Program-made: the position numbers and the translations under genes
Source of the DNA: Acidimicrobiia bacterium
GTDB lineage: Bacteria; Actinomycetota; Acidimicrobiia; Acidimicrobiales; Aldehydirespiratoraceae
Reading direction: 5' to 3'
Length of the DNA stretch: 64,000 nucleotides
Assembly: GCA_022820805.1 (NCBI GenBank)
Contig: JAJEEV010000015.1
Span: 20,565-84,564 of the forward strand
In this document: in pieces, positions 1 to 9,292 of the stretch
Numbering within the stretch: the stretch's first letter is position 1
Layout: every line of letters starts with the position of its first letter
Notes under the pieces: generated by a model
Database searches by the model: none
The model's input: only the letters and a program-made list of their open reading frames with translations
Told to the model about the DNA's origin: nothing

Positions 1-519
1 TCCCGACGCGATCTCCTCGAAGCGCCCATTCGATCCGACCAGGCCCCCGAGCTCGGAGTTGGCGATCAGGTCGCCGTTGTGGAGCAGGGCGCTGCCGATG
101 CCCGTCCCGAACGTCAGCACGATGGTGAGCCCGTCGCGGTCGAGCCCGGCGTCGCCGTAGGTCAACTCGGCCAGGCCGGCTGCGTCGGCGTCGTTGATGA
201 GAACCGCATTGGCGCCCTCGGGGACCCGCAGGCACTCCAGGGCGCCGTCGGCCTCCCATGCGCGGGAGAGATTCGGGGCATGGCGCAGCGAGGACCCGTC
301 GATCACACCCGGCAGGGCCACACCGACCGGGCCGGGCCAGCCTGCCGCCGCGGCGATGCGGCCGATGGCGGCCGCGACATCGCCGGGTGTGGCGGTCGGG
401 GGCGTGGGCTCTGTGTGGATGCCGCTCGCCAGCTCGCCAGCCCCCAGGTTCACGACCGCGCCCTTGATGGTGGTGCCCCCGACGTCGACGCCGAGCTGCG
501 GGACGGAGTCGTCGCTCAT
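1..519 (-). CDS. ROK family kinase, polyphosphate glucokinase-like (3' end runs off window)
   Basis: Reverse-strand reading from ATG at 519: MSDDSVPQLGVDVGGTTIKGAVVNL...LINDADAAGLAELTYG...LTFGTGIGSALLHNGDLIANSELGG; DVGGTTIKG and FGTGIGSAL motifs; partial, so absent from the ORF track. Confidence 0.85.
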   Translation of the reverse strand, partial: MSDDSVPQLGVDVGGTTIKGAVVNLGAGELASGIHTEPTPPTATPGDVAAAIGRIAAAAGWPGPVGVALPGVIDGSSLRHAPNLSRAWEADGALECLRVPEGANAVLINDADAAGLAELTYGDAGLDRDGLTIVLTFGTGIGSALLHNGDLIANSELGGLVGSNGRFEEIASG

Positions 520-1295
520 GGATCGCGATCGCCGGATCGGGCGCCGGTGATGTAGGCCACCAGGTCGTCCTTGGAAACGTCGGCCACGTCCACCTCCGCG
601 GTCTTGCGGCCCTGGCGCAACACCACGGCCCGGTCGCAGACCTCGGTGACCCGGTCCATGTTGTGGGTGATGAGCAGCACCGCCACACCCGAGTCCCGCA
701 GGCTGCGGATGAGGTCGAGGACTCGAGCCGCCTGCTCGACGCCCAGCGCGGCGGCGGGCTCGTCCAGGAGCACGATCTGCTGGCCCCAGGCCGCGGCCCG
801 GCCGATGGCCACCGCCTGGCGCTGGCCTCCCGACAGCGCGCTCAAGGGCCGGCGCAATGACGGGATGCGGATGTCCAGGCGTCCCAGGATCTCGCCGGAC
901 TCCGTCCGCATGCGCTTCTTGTCGAGCACCCCCAGCCACGCGCCGAACCGGCCGCCGCGGGTGTGCTCGCGGTTCAGGAACAGGTTCTCGACCACGTCGA
1001 GAGGGTCGATCACAGCCAGCGTCTGATGAACCGTCTCGATGCCCAGCGACCGGGCCACATCAGGAGAGGCGATGACTCGCACCGCCCCGTCGACCCTGAC
1101 CACCCCGCCGTCGGGGGCGTACACGCCGGAGATGCACTTCACCAGCGTCGACTTTCCCGCGCCGTTGTCGCCGAGCAGCGCGGTGACCCGGCCGTACTGC
1201 AGGCTCAGCGACACGTGGTCGAGAGCCTGCACCGCCCGGAACGACTTGCACAAGCCCTCCACCTCGAGAGCCACCGGGCTGGAGGGACCGGTCAT
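516..1295 (-). CDS. Sugar-type ABC transporter ATP-binding protein (RbsA/FrcA-like, single domain)
   Basis: Walker A GDNGAGKST, signature LSGGQRQ, Walker B IVLLDEP; overlaps neighbours by 4 bp. Confidence 0.92.
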   Translation of the reverse strand: MTGPSSPVALEVEGLCKSFRAVQALDHVSLSLQYGRVTALLGDNGAGKSTLVKCISGVYAPDGGVVRVDGAVRVIASPDVARSLGIETVHQTLAVIDPLDVVENLFLNREHTRGGRFGAWLGVLDKKRMRTESGEILGRLDIRIPSLRRPLSALSGGQRQAVAIGRAAAWGQQIVLLDEPAAALGVEQAARVLDLIRSLRDSGVAVLLITHNMDRVTEVCDRAVVLRQGRKTAEVDVADVSKDDLVAYITGARSGDRDP

Positions 1296-2500
1296 CGAGA
1301 GCCCCCGACGGAGACCTCGTCACCGAAGCCGTTCCACACGCCCGCCACTCGGGCCCGCCCCCGGGGCACGCCGCTGAGACCGACGATCAATGTCCTCGTG
1401 ACGAAGGCCTGCACCCGGAAACCGAAGACCACCGTCGCGCCCTCGGCCACCGTCCGTTCAGCGCCGGGATGGAGTCTGGCGTAGTAGTCGATGCTGGCAG
1501 GGTCGGGCATGTCGACCGGAACAGGCTCGGTCGAGAACTCCGAGGGATCGTGGGCGACCACGGCCCGTACCTGGTAGTCGCCGAAGACCGGGTCGATGTA
1601 CAGCCCGCCTCCGAAGCACAGCGGCACCCCCTGGTGGATGTGGGCCACCTCGCTGAGGTACAGCACCGAGGGCTGCTCAGGGAGGTCCCGGGCCGCATGC
1701 AGCGGTGTCGTCCCGGTGAGCCCGTGGCCCGGCTCGACCTGGGTGGCGCCCGCCTCGGCCAGCAGCCCGAGGACCTCCGTGGAGGTGGTGCCGGGGGCGT
1801 TGATCTCGAGCGTCTGGGGGCAGGCGGGGTGGCGGCGGGCGATCTCCGCCGCCCGGGCCAGGGTCCCGACGTTCGGCGTCAGCCTGGCCCCGCCGGTGTC
1901 GGGGTCGAACAGCAGGGCCGGGAAGGTGGTCAGCCCGGCGAACTCCGCACCCTCCATCGCCACGATGCGATCGATCATCGCCGGCAGGCCGTCGAGGGCC
2001 ACGCCGCCCTCGTGGCCGGGGTAGAACCGGTCACCGTCGGCGAACACCCGCACCAGCATCCGCTGGGATCGTCCGACGTTGTGAGTTGCGGCCGCGGCCT
2101 CGGCCGCCTTGTTCTCGGAGAAGACCGTCCAGTAGTCGGGCTCCAGCCCGGCGGCCTCTTTGGCCTCGGCCCGGGGAACCTGCACCAGATGGCCGAGATG
2201 GCCCAGGTTGTGGCCGTGGCGAGCGATCGGCCGGGCGCAAGCCATGTCCACGGCCACGAAGCCGTCGACCCCGCCGGCGGTCATGGCGGCCAGCGCCCCC
2301 GGAGCCCGGCCGAGCTGCTTGCTCATGGCGTAGACGGTCAGCCCCAGCGCGCGGGCCTGCCGGCACAGCCCGGCGGTGTTGGCCTCGATCGCGTCGAGGT
2401 CCAGCACGCAGCTGTTGGCCGGGATCTCTCCGGCCTGATGGAGTTCGACGGCGGCCTGCACGAACTGAGGGTTGCGTTCCAGCAGGGGTCGGAGAAACAC
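1292..2500 (-). CDS. YhfX-like PLP-dependent alanine racemase-fold protein
   Basis: CVLDLDAIEANTAGLCRQARALGLTVYAMSKQLGR... resembles the N-terminal alanine racemase/YhfX family; inside the ABC operon. Confidence 0.7.
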   Translation of the reverse strand: MFLRPLLERNPQFVQAAVELHQAGEIPANSCVLDLDAIEANTAGLCRQARALGLTVYAMSKQLGRAPGALAAMTAGGVDGFVAVDMACARPIARHGHNLGHLGHLVQVPRAEAKEAAGLEPDYWTVFSENKAAEAAAATHNVGRSQRMLVRVFADGDRFYPGHEGGVALDGLPAMIDRIVAMEGAEFAGLTTFPALLFDPDTGGARLTPNVGTLARAAEIARRHPACPQTLEINAPGTTSTEVLGLLAEAGATQVEPGHGLTGTTPLHAARDLPEQPSVLYLSEVAHIHQGVPLCFGGGLYIDPVFGDYQVRAVVAHDPSEFSTEPVPVDMPDPASIDYYARLHPGAERTVAEGATVVFGFRVQAFVTRTLIVGLSGVPRGRARVAGVWNGFGDEVSVGGSR

Positions 2501-2501
2501 G

Positions 2502-3503
2502 TCAGGTCTCCTTCTGCTCTCGCATGCTCAGCGCCACCGCCAGGATGATGATGACGCCCCGGGCGATGAGCTGGTCCGCGACCCGCAGGCCCATCAGGAT
2601 CAGGCCGTTGTTGAGCATGGCCATCACCACCGATCCCACGATGGCGCCCACCACCGAGGCCCTTCCACCGAAGAGGTTGGTGCCCCCGATGACGACCGCC
2701 GCGATGACTGTGAGCAGCAGGTTCTCGCCCAGATCGTGGCGGCCGATGGCCAGGCGGCCCGCCAGCAGGACGCCGGCGAACGAGGCCGCGGTCGCGCTGG
2801 CCATCAGCGCGGTGATGCGGATGCGGTCGGTGTTGATGCCGAGAGCGGCCGCCGCGCTGCGATCAGCGCCCACCGACAGCACATGGCGGCCCCAGCGCAA
2901 GTGGTGCAGCACGAGATGCCCGATCAGCCCGACCACGACGGTCCAGATCAACAGCGAGGAGATCGGTCCCACCGATCCGGCACCGAACACGGCCAGGAAG
3001 GTGTCGTTGCGGATGGGCAGCGACTGCAGGTTGTTCATGTTGCGGGCGATGCCGCTGACGATGCCGAGCATGCCCAGCGTCACCAGGAATGACGGGATGC
3101 GGACCTTCACGGTGATCGCGCCGTTGACGAGTCCGATGCCGGCGCCGACCGCCAAGGCCGCGGCTGCGCCGGCGACGAACCCGTAGTCTCCGACCGCCTC
3201 GGCCGCCACCAGCGACGACAGGGCGGCGACCGATCCGATCGACAGGTCGATCTCGGCCGAGGCCAGGGCGAACGTCATGCCCACCGCCATCACCGCTATG
3301 GGCGCGGCCTGGCGGCCGATGTTGAGCAGGTTGGTGGCCGTGAGGAACCCGTCGTCTCGCAGGATCACCGCGAACAGTCCGAAGATGAGCACCGCGGCCA
3401 TGTACACCACGTACGGGCGCAGCCCCGAGTCCCGGCGCCGGCGGGACAGCCACCGGTGGGCGGCAGCCGGCATCAGCCCGGTCGCGGCGGGGTCGTCGGT
3501 CAT
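2502..3503 (-). CDS. Sugar-type ABC transporter permease (RbsC-like)
   Basis: Hydrophobic multi-TM ORF; GMTFALASAEIDLSIGSVAALSSLVAA and VIGGTNLFGGRASVVGAIVG motifs typical of RbsC-family permeases. Confidence 0.92.
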   Translation of the reverse strand: MTDDPAATGLMPAAAHRWLSRRRRDSGLRPYVVYMAAVLIFGLFAVILRDDGFLTATNLLNIGRQAAPIAVMAVGMTFALASAEIDLSIGSVAALSSLVAAEAVGDYGFVAGAAAALAVGAGIGLVNGAITVKVRIPSFLVTLGMLGIVSGIARNMNNLQSLPIRNDTFLAVFGAGSVGPISSLLIWTVVVGLIGHLVLHHLRWGRHVLSVGADRSAAAALGINTDRIRITALMASATAASFAGVLLAGRLAIGRHDLGENLLLTVIAAVVIGGTNLFGGRASVVGAIVGSVVMAMLNNGLILMGLRVADQLIARGVIIILAVALSMREQKET

Positions 3504-3530
3504 GGATTCCTCATTCGCCAGTCGCTAGCC

Positions 3531-3582
3531 CTGGGCCCCGGCGGCGGTTCGACCCGCACCACCGCCGGAGCTTCGGGGCCAG
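3531..3582 (-). promoter_or_regulatory. Intercistronic stem-loop between substrate-binding protein and permease genes
   Basis: ctgggccccg...cggggccag outer arms (one bulge) with inner ggcggcggt/accaccgcc arms. Confidence 0.5.
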
Positions 3583-3608
3583 TCTGCCTCGCCCTCGTGC
3601 CCGGTCTC

Positions 3609-4778
3609 TCAGCCGATGGCGTCGAGGACCTCTTGGGGCGGGTCGGCTGCTAGCGATTGGCGGTAGCCGTCGATGATGTTGTCGGCGGTGACGCCGATGG
3701 CGGGCACCACCGCGAACGCGGGGGCGGGCTTTCCGAGCAGCCCGTAGGCGCCCTCGATGGCCATGGTGCGGCCGAGGTTGTAGGCCTCGTCGGCCGCGAT
3801 GCCCACGACGTTGCCGCCCTCGACCATGTCCAAAGACACGTTGGTGTCGAGATCCATGGTGACCACAGCCACATCAGAGGCGCCCGCAGCCCGCAACGCG
3901 GCCAGCACCCCGTCGGCGGGACCAGCCGACCACGGGGCGTAGATGCCGTCGAGGTCGGGGTTGCGGGTCAGCATCGCCGACGCGATCTCCTCCGCGGCGG
4001 CCGGGTCGGCCAGACCCTGCTCGGCGACGATCTCGATGCCGGGATAGTTGATCTCGATCCACGCCTTGAACGCCTGGTCGCGCTGGTTGGTGACGTAGTA
4101 GGCGGCGTCATGGAAGATGTAGCCCACCTGGCCCTGACCCCCGAGCGCGTCGGCGAGCAGGTCCGCGGCGGTGATGCCCATGGCCGCGAGGTCATCGGTG
4201 ACGATGCCCACATAGTCCTGGCCGTGCACATAGCCCTGGGGAACGTTCGACAAGAACACCAACTGCACACCGGCATCCACCGCGGGACGGAACGCCTCCG
4301 CACCCGAGTCCGGGCCGATGGCCAGACTGATGATGATGTCAGGATCCAGGGCCATCACCGTCTCCACGTCGTTGGCCTGCTGAGCCGCGTCGAAGTCCGC
4401 GTTGGTCTCCGCGACCACCTCGATCCCCAACTCCGCGAACGCGTCGTGAGCGCCCTGGCTCACCGCGTCGGTGAACGCCCCGGAGGTATGCCACAACAAA
4501 GCCGCGGTGTAACCACCCGACTGCACCTCAGCAACCTCCTCATCGCTCAAGGTCACCTCACTCGACGGCACAGCCTCCTCACCCCCAGGCCCCTGAGTCA
4601 TAGGCGCATCCGGCGCCGGCACAGCAGCCGGCGCCTCTGTGGTGGCCGGCGCCTCCGTGGTGGCGGGCGCCTCCGATGTTTCAGCGCCATCGTCGCCGCA
4701 CGAGACGGCGACGAGCGCCGACATCGCCAGCAACGATGCGAGCAGCAGCCACTTGGGCTTCTTGTTCTTGGTTGTCAT
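3609..4778 (-). CDS. Sugar-type ABC transporter substrate-binding lipoprotein
   Basis: Signal/lipobox MSALVAVSCGDD, Thr/Pro/Ala linker, periplasmic-binding-protein-like body; strong SD agggaggggtcATG. Confidence 0.9.
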   Translation of the reverse strand: MTTKNKKPKWLLLASLLAMSALVAVSCGDDGAETSEAPATTEAPATTEAPAAVPAPDAPMTQGPGGEEAVPSSEVTLSDEEVAEVQSGGYTAALLWHTSGAFTDAVSQGAHDAFAELGIEVVAETNADFDAAQQANDVETVMALDPDIIISLAIGPDSGAEAFRPAVDAGVQLVFLSNVPQGYVHGQDYVGIVTDDLAAMGITAADLLADALGGQGQVGYIFHDAAYYVTNQRDQAFKAWIEINYPGIEIVAEQGLADPAAAEEIASAMLTRNPDLDGIYAPWSAGPADGVLAALRAAGASDVAVVTMDLDTNVSLDMVEGGNVVGIAADEAYNLGRTMAIEGAYGLLGKPAPAFAVVPAIGVTADNIIDGYRQSLAADPPQEVLDAIG

Positions 4779-4800
4779 GACCCCTCCCTATGGGTCCGGT

Positions 4801-6051
4801 TTATGGATCGTGGGCACCGCACCATTGGGCGATGAAGTGCGCCAGGGTGCGGGTCGCCGTCACCAGCTCGTCGACGGCGAGCCGCTCGAACGGCGTGTGG
4901 CAGTTGGAGATGTCGCCGGGAGCGAAGTACACGCCGGGGATGCCGAGGTCCCGCAGGAACGGCTTCTCGGACCAGTACGGCGCGCCCTCGATCCGGGCCG
5001 GCGCTCCGGTCACCGTCTCAATGGATCGGGCCAGCGCAGCCACGCCCGGGTGGTCGGTCGCAACCTCGTCGGGGGTGCCCCCCAACCGGTGGTCCCGGGG
5101 CGCGCTGAACTCCACGCTGCACTCGACCTGGTGCTCGCTCGCAACCTCCCCCGCGATGGCCCGGATGCTGTCGGCGGCGGCGTCGAGGCTCTCACCGGGA
5201 AGGACCTTGCGGATCAGGGACAGGTCGAAGCGGCCCGGAACGGCGATGTTGCCCCCGGAGGTGACCGAGGTGACCAGCAGGAAGGCCTCTCCCAGCAGCT
5301 CATGGGCTGGCACCGAGGCCCGCAGGTCGTCTGAATGACGCCACAACCGGTCGAGGAGCCGGTGCCCGGCCCGCAACGCGTCGACGCCGAGTTCGGGCCG
5401 TCCGAAGTAGGCCGACACACCGGTGTAGGCGATGTCGGCGATGAGGAAGCCCATCTGCGCGGTGTAGATGGCCGAGGTGGTCGGCTCGGTGTAGACCGCG
5501 AAGTCGGCGGCCGGTCGCGGACCGGCACGGCCCGCTACTGCGGCCCGCATCCCGGCCGACACGCCGCTGCCGGGCTGGCCCGACTCCTCGTCGCAGACGA
5601 ACAGCGCCGACACTTGGCCGGCAGGCCGGACACCGGCCCGGCCGAGGGCCCGGACCGCCTCGATAATGGCGCAGATCCCGGCCTTCTGGTCGGCTACTCC
5701 CCGACCCCATATCTCGCCGTCGATCACGTGGGCGCCGAACGGGTCCTCCCGGTCTGAGCCGCGCCAGTGCTGGCGCCAGTCGTCGACCGCCACGGTGTCG
5801 AGGTGCCCGGCCAGCAGCAGCGACCTTCCGGTGCCGTCCCCACAGGTGGCGTACACGTTGGGACGGCCCGGCTCGCACTCGAAGAGATCGGCGGAGTCGA
5901 AGGCATCCGACTCCGCCATCTGGCGCCAGGCCCAGCGCGCGAAGGCCTCCTCGTTGGGCGTGACGCTGGGGATCCGGGTGGCCTCGCGGACCAGGCCCAC
6001 GACGGCCTCAGCATCGACCGCTTCCGCGGCCTGCCCGGGCGTGTTGGTCAC
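4801..6051 (-). CDS. M20 family metallopeptidase / deacylase (ArgE/DapE-like)
   Basis: LLLAGHLDTVAVDDW, GRGVADQKAGICAIIEA, CDEESGQPGSG; GTG start at 6051 overlaps ROK gene stop (ORF-track start 6273 is inside the ROK gene). Confidence 0.88.
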   Translation of the reverse strand: MTNTPGQAAEAVDAEAVVGLVREATRIPSVTPNEEAFARWAWRQMAESDAFDSADLFECEPGRPNVYATCGDGTGRSLLLAGHLDTVAVDDWRQHWRGSDREDPFGAHVIDGEIWGRGVADQKAGICAIIEAVRALGRAGVRPAGQVSALFVCDEESGQPGSGVSAGMRAAVAGRAGPRPAADFAVYTEPTTSAIYTAQMGFLIADIAYTGVSAYFGRPELGVDALRAGHRLLDRLWRHSDDLRASVPAHELLGEAFLLVTSVTSGGNIAVPGRFDLSLIRKVLPGESLDAAADSIRAIAGEVASEHQVECSVEFSAPRDHRLGGTPDEVATDHPGVAALARSIETVTGAPARIEGAPYWSEKPFLRDLGIPGVYFAPGDISNCHTPFERLAVDELVTATRTLAHFIAQWCGAHDP

Positions 6052-7235
6052 TGCTGGCCCCCGAGGATCTCGGGCACGAGGGTCTCCTGTATGAACCGCA
6101 GGGACAGGGACGCCGCCCCCACGAGGGCAGCCCGACGACCCAACGTGGAAGCGGCCAGCTCCGGCGGCGCGGCGACGAGTCCCGAGAGGCGGTCCCTGAC
6201 CGCGTCGACGAACACGGGATTGGCTCCAACGCCGCCGCCGAACACGATCCGGGTCGGGTCGGCTATCAGGCACAGGTGCGACACCGCCAGCGCCATCGCC
6301 GCCGCGACCGCGTCGAGCACCGCGGCCGCGGCATCATCGTCGGCCGCCGCCGCGAATATCTCCGGAACGTCGGCGCCTGCGTCCAGCGCCGAGCGACGGC
6401 CGTCCTCGATGGCCTGCCCGAATCGCTTGCGGATCGAAGGCGCCGAGGCCACATCCTCGAGGGTGACCGGTGCCGTGCCGGGCTCGGGACGCGACAGCAG
6501 CAGCGAGCCCAGCTCGCCCGCCGATCCGGTCCCGCCGCGGTAGAGGTCGCCGCCGACCACCATTCCCAGGCCGATGCCGGTACCGACCGAGATGGCCGCG
6601 AAGTCCCCGTCAGCCTGCTCCTCCCCCATGCGGGTGAGCTCGCCGAGGGCCGCGAGGTTGACATCGTTCTCCACGTGGATGCGGCCGTCGAGGCGCTCGG
6701 CAAGAAAGGCCCGCAGAGCGAGGTTCTCGAAACCGGGCAGGTTGAAGGCCTGCTCCACACGATCGCGGTCGGGGCGGTAGATGCCGGGGACGCCGACGCA
6801 CACCGCGTGACACCCGCCGTCGGCCTCCTCCAGCATCGCTCGGGCCGCTCCGGTGAGCCGCCGCAACGCGCTGCGGGCATCGGGTCCGGTGTCGAGCTCC
6901 CGCTCGGCGACGAGGTTGCCGAACAGGTCAGACACCCCGATGAGGATCTTGGTCGCACCGATGTCGGCCACCACCGAGTGGCGGGCAGTGGGCACGAGCT
7001 CGTACAGCGCCGCGGGCCGGCCGATCGAACCTGAACTGGGACTCTCGTCGGAGATCCGCACCAGCCCGGCCGACTCCATGTCGGCAATGAGCGCCGAGAC
7101 GGTCGGCTTCGACAAGCCGGTGGCCCGGGCTATTCCCGCCCGTGAGATTCGCGACGGATGGGCCGAGAAGAGCGTGTCGACAATCCGCTGCCCGCTCAGC
7201 AGCCTCAGAACGCCTGAACCAGAGCCCTCCGCCAT
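6048..7235 (-). CDS. ROK family transcriptional regulator (NagC/XylR-like)
   Basis: N-terminal HTH (RAGIARATGLSKPTVSALIADMESAGLV) followed by ROK domain (ADIGATKILIGV, VGTGIGLGMVVGGDLYRGGTGSAGELG). Confidence 0.92.
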   Translation of the reverse strand: MAEGSGSGVLRLLSGQRIVDTLFSAHPSRISRAGIARATGLSKPTVSALIADMESAGLVRISDESPSSGSIGRPAALYELVPTARHSVVADIGATKILIGVSDLFGNLVAERELDTGPDARSALRRLTGAARAMLEEADGGCHAVCVGVPGIYRPDRDRVEQAFNLPGFENLALRAFLAERLDGRIHVENDVNLAALGELTRMGEEQADGDFAAISVGTGIGLGMVVGGDLYRGGTGSAGELGSLLLSRPEPGTAPVTLEDVASAPSIRKRFGQAIEDGRRSALDAGADVPEIFAAAADDDAAAAVLDAVAAAMALAVSHLCLIADPTRIVFGGGVGANPVFVDAVRDRLSGLVAAPPELAASTLGRRAALVGAASLSLRFIQETLVPEILGGQQ

Positions 7236-7237
7236 AT

Positions 7238-7248
7238 TGTTAGTAACA
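7238..7248. promoter_or_regulatory. Candidate operator next to ROK regulator
   Basis: Perfect inverted repeat TGTTA-G-TAACA in an AT-rich island directly upstream of the ROK start codon. Confidence 0.5.
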
Positions 7249-7322
7249 TTACCTTACAAACATCCAGGTGTCAAGAGAGAACGGAAACCTGCCCCACCGC
7301 CGTCGCGAGCCCGGTCGGGCTG

Positions 7323-8432
7323 CTAGCGGCTGTCCTCGAAGTCGTCCTCGGGCCTCGGGGCGTGCTGCTCCTCGTGGAGCGCCCGGAAGGCGGCCTGCTG
7401 CGCTTCGGAGAGCACGTCCGCGGCATGGTCGCTGTCGTCGCGGAGCCACGTCGTCTGCTGCGGGAACGGGATCTCGATGCCGGCCTCATCGAACGCCTCC
7501 TTGAGGCGCAGGCGAATCTCGCGCTCCACAGCCCACTGCATCGACGGCTCGGTCTTCACCGCCAGCCGGAGGCCCACCCCCGACGCGCCCAGGCTCTGGA
7601 TGCCGAAGACCGTCGGCGGCTCCGACAGTTCGTCGCCGCCCCACTCCGGATCGCTCCACAGTTCGTTGGCCACCTGCTGCATCACGCCCATGGCGACCCG
7701 GGCGTCGGTGTCGTAGGAGACCTCGATGTCGACCAGCGCCTTCGACCAGAGCTGGGAGTAGTTGCCGACCCGGGCGATCTCGCCGTTGGGGACGTGCCAT
7801 ACCGTGCCCCTCACGTCACGGATGGTGGTGGAGCGCAGCGACACCTCCTCAACCGTTCCGGAGGCGTAGCCCAGGTCGACCCAGTCGCCCACGCCGTAGT
7901 GGTCCTCGATCAACATGAACAGGCCCGAGAGGAAGTCCTTCACGATCGACTGGGCGCCGAAGCCCAGGGCCACGCCGCCGATCCCGGCGCCGGCGATCAG
8001 CGGTCCGAGGTTGACACCGATCTCGCCCAGGACGATCAGAGCCGCGAAGGTCCAGATGAGGGCCACCGCCACGCTGCGCAGCACATGGCCCAGGGTCTCC
8101 GCCCGGGCCTCGGCCCGGGACCGCTCGGCCTCCTCCATCAGGACGCGGCCCGGCCCCTTCTCGCGGAGCTTCTGCAGCCGTGAGTTGGTCGGCGCAGCGG
8201 CGATGCGCTTGGTGAACCGGACTATGGCCCGCTTGACGATGCGGGTGACGAACCACGCCACCACCAGGATGAACGCGATGCGAATAGGTCGGTCGAGCAG
8301 CCAGTCGGCCGCGGTGGCCAGCCCGCCGTTCTCGGTCCAGTCGAAGACCCGTTCGCAGACGAAGCCGCGGTTCGAATCGCCGCAGGCGTCCGCGAGGCCC
8401 GGATCGGTTGATGCTTGAGCAAGTACGCGCAT
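7323..8432 (-). CDS. MscS family mechanosensitive ion channel
   Basis: GAGIGGVALGFGAQSIVKDFLSGLFMLIEDHYGVGDWVDLG...VEEVSLRSTTIRDVRGTVWHVPNGEI is a classic MscS core. Confidence 0.95.
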   Translation of the reverse strand: MRVLAQASTDPGLADACGDSNRGFVCERVFDWTENGGLATAADWLLDRPIRIAFILVVAWFVTRIVKRAIVRFTKRIAAAPTNSRLQKLREKGPGRVLMEEAERSRAEARAETLGHVLRSVAVALIWTFAALIVLGEIGVNLGPLIAGAGIGGVALGFGAQSIVKDFLSGLFMLIEDHYGVGDWVDLGYASGTVEEVSLRSTTIRDVRGTVWHVPNGEIARVGNYSQLWSKALVDIEVSYDTDARVAMGVMQQVANELWSDPEWGGDELSEPPTVFGIQSLGASGVGLRLAVKTEPSMQWAVEREIRLRLKEAFDEAGIEIPFPQQTTWLRDDSDHAADVLSEAQQAAFRALHEEQHAPRPEDDFEDSR

Positions 8433-8509
8433 CGCATCACCCTAGAGGCCGAGCGAGCGTGCGGGATCACAGCCGGGCGCACCTGGCTGATTGCTACATT
8501 CGAGCGTCT

Positions 8510-9292
8510 GTGGCGGGCCGGTTGACGAGTGCAGCGATCAAGCAGGCGATCACGTTCCCGTTGGCAGCGGCCCTCCTGACGACGGCGGCCGTGCTCGCCG
8601 CGGGCTGCAGCGAAGCCGGGAGCGAAGGCGCAGGCGGCAGCCGCGAGGTCGTGGTCATGGCGGCCTCGTCACTGACCGATGTGGTCGAGGCCGTGTCGGC
8701 GGCCGACCCCAACGTCACGGCCGTGCTCTCGGGCAGCTCCACGCTGGTGGCCCAACTGTCGGCCGGGGCCGACGCCGATGTGCTGATCACCGCCGACGCG
8801 GCCACCATGGACCGGGCCACTGCCGACGGGTCCATCCGGGGGAAGCCAGCCGTGATCGCCACCAACACCGTCGTGCTGGCCACCGCGCCCGGCAATCCGG
8901 GGGGCGTCGCCGGGCTTGCCGACCTGGCCCGCCGAGACTTGCTGGTCGGCCTGTGCGCTCCGGAGGTCCCGTGCGGTGCGCTGGCCCGGCGGGCTCTCGA
9001 TGAGGCCCGGATCGCGGCGTCGGTGGACACTCTCGAGCTGAACGTACGGGCTCTGGCCGCCAAGATCTCGCTCGGAGAGCTCGACGCCGGGCTGGTCTAC
9101 GGCACCGACGCGGCCCGGGCGGGACTGCCCACCGTCAACGCCCCGGAACTGGACGGCCACGCCAACGACTACTACATCGCGTCGGTGTCGGCTGAGCCCG
9201 CACCGGCGGTGGCGGCCGTGATCGATGCCTTCACCGAGCCCGGCAGCGTCGGTGCGGAGGCCCTGCGGGTGCACGGGTTCGGACAGCCGTGA
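8510..9292 (+). CDS. modA: Molybdate ABC transporter substrate-binding protein
   Basis: Lipobox VLAAGCSEA; VVVMAASSLTDVVEAV...GSSTLVAQLSAGADADVLITAD; followed by modBC. Start uncertain (GTG 8510 vs 8408). Confidence 0.92.
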   Translation: MAGRLTSAAIKQAITFPLAAALLTTAAVLAAGCSEAGSEGAGGSREVVVMAASSLTDVVEAVSAADPNVTAVLSGSSTLVAQLSAGADADVLITADAATMDRATADGSIRGKPAVIATNTVVLATAPGNPGGVAGLADLARRDLLVGLCAPEVPCGALARRALDEARIAASVDTLELNVRALAAKISLGELDAGLVYGTDAARAGLPTVNAPELDGHANDYYIASVSAEPAPAVAAVIDAFTEPGSVGAEALRVHGFGQP

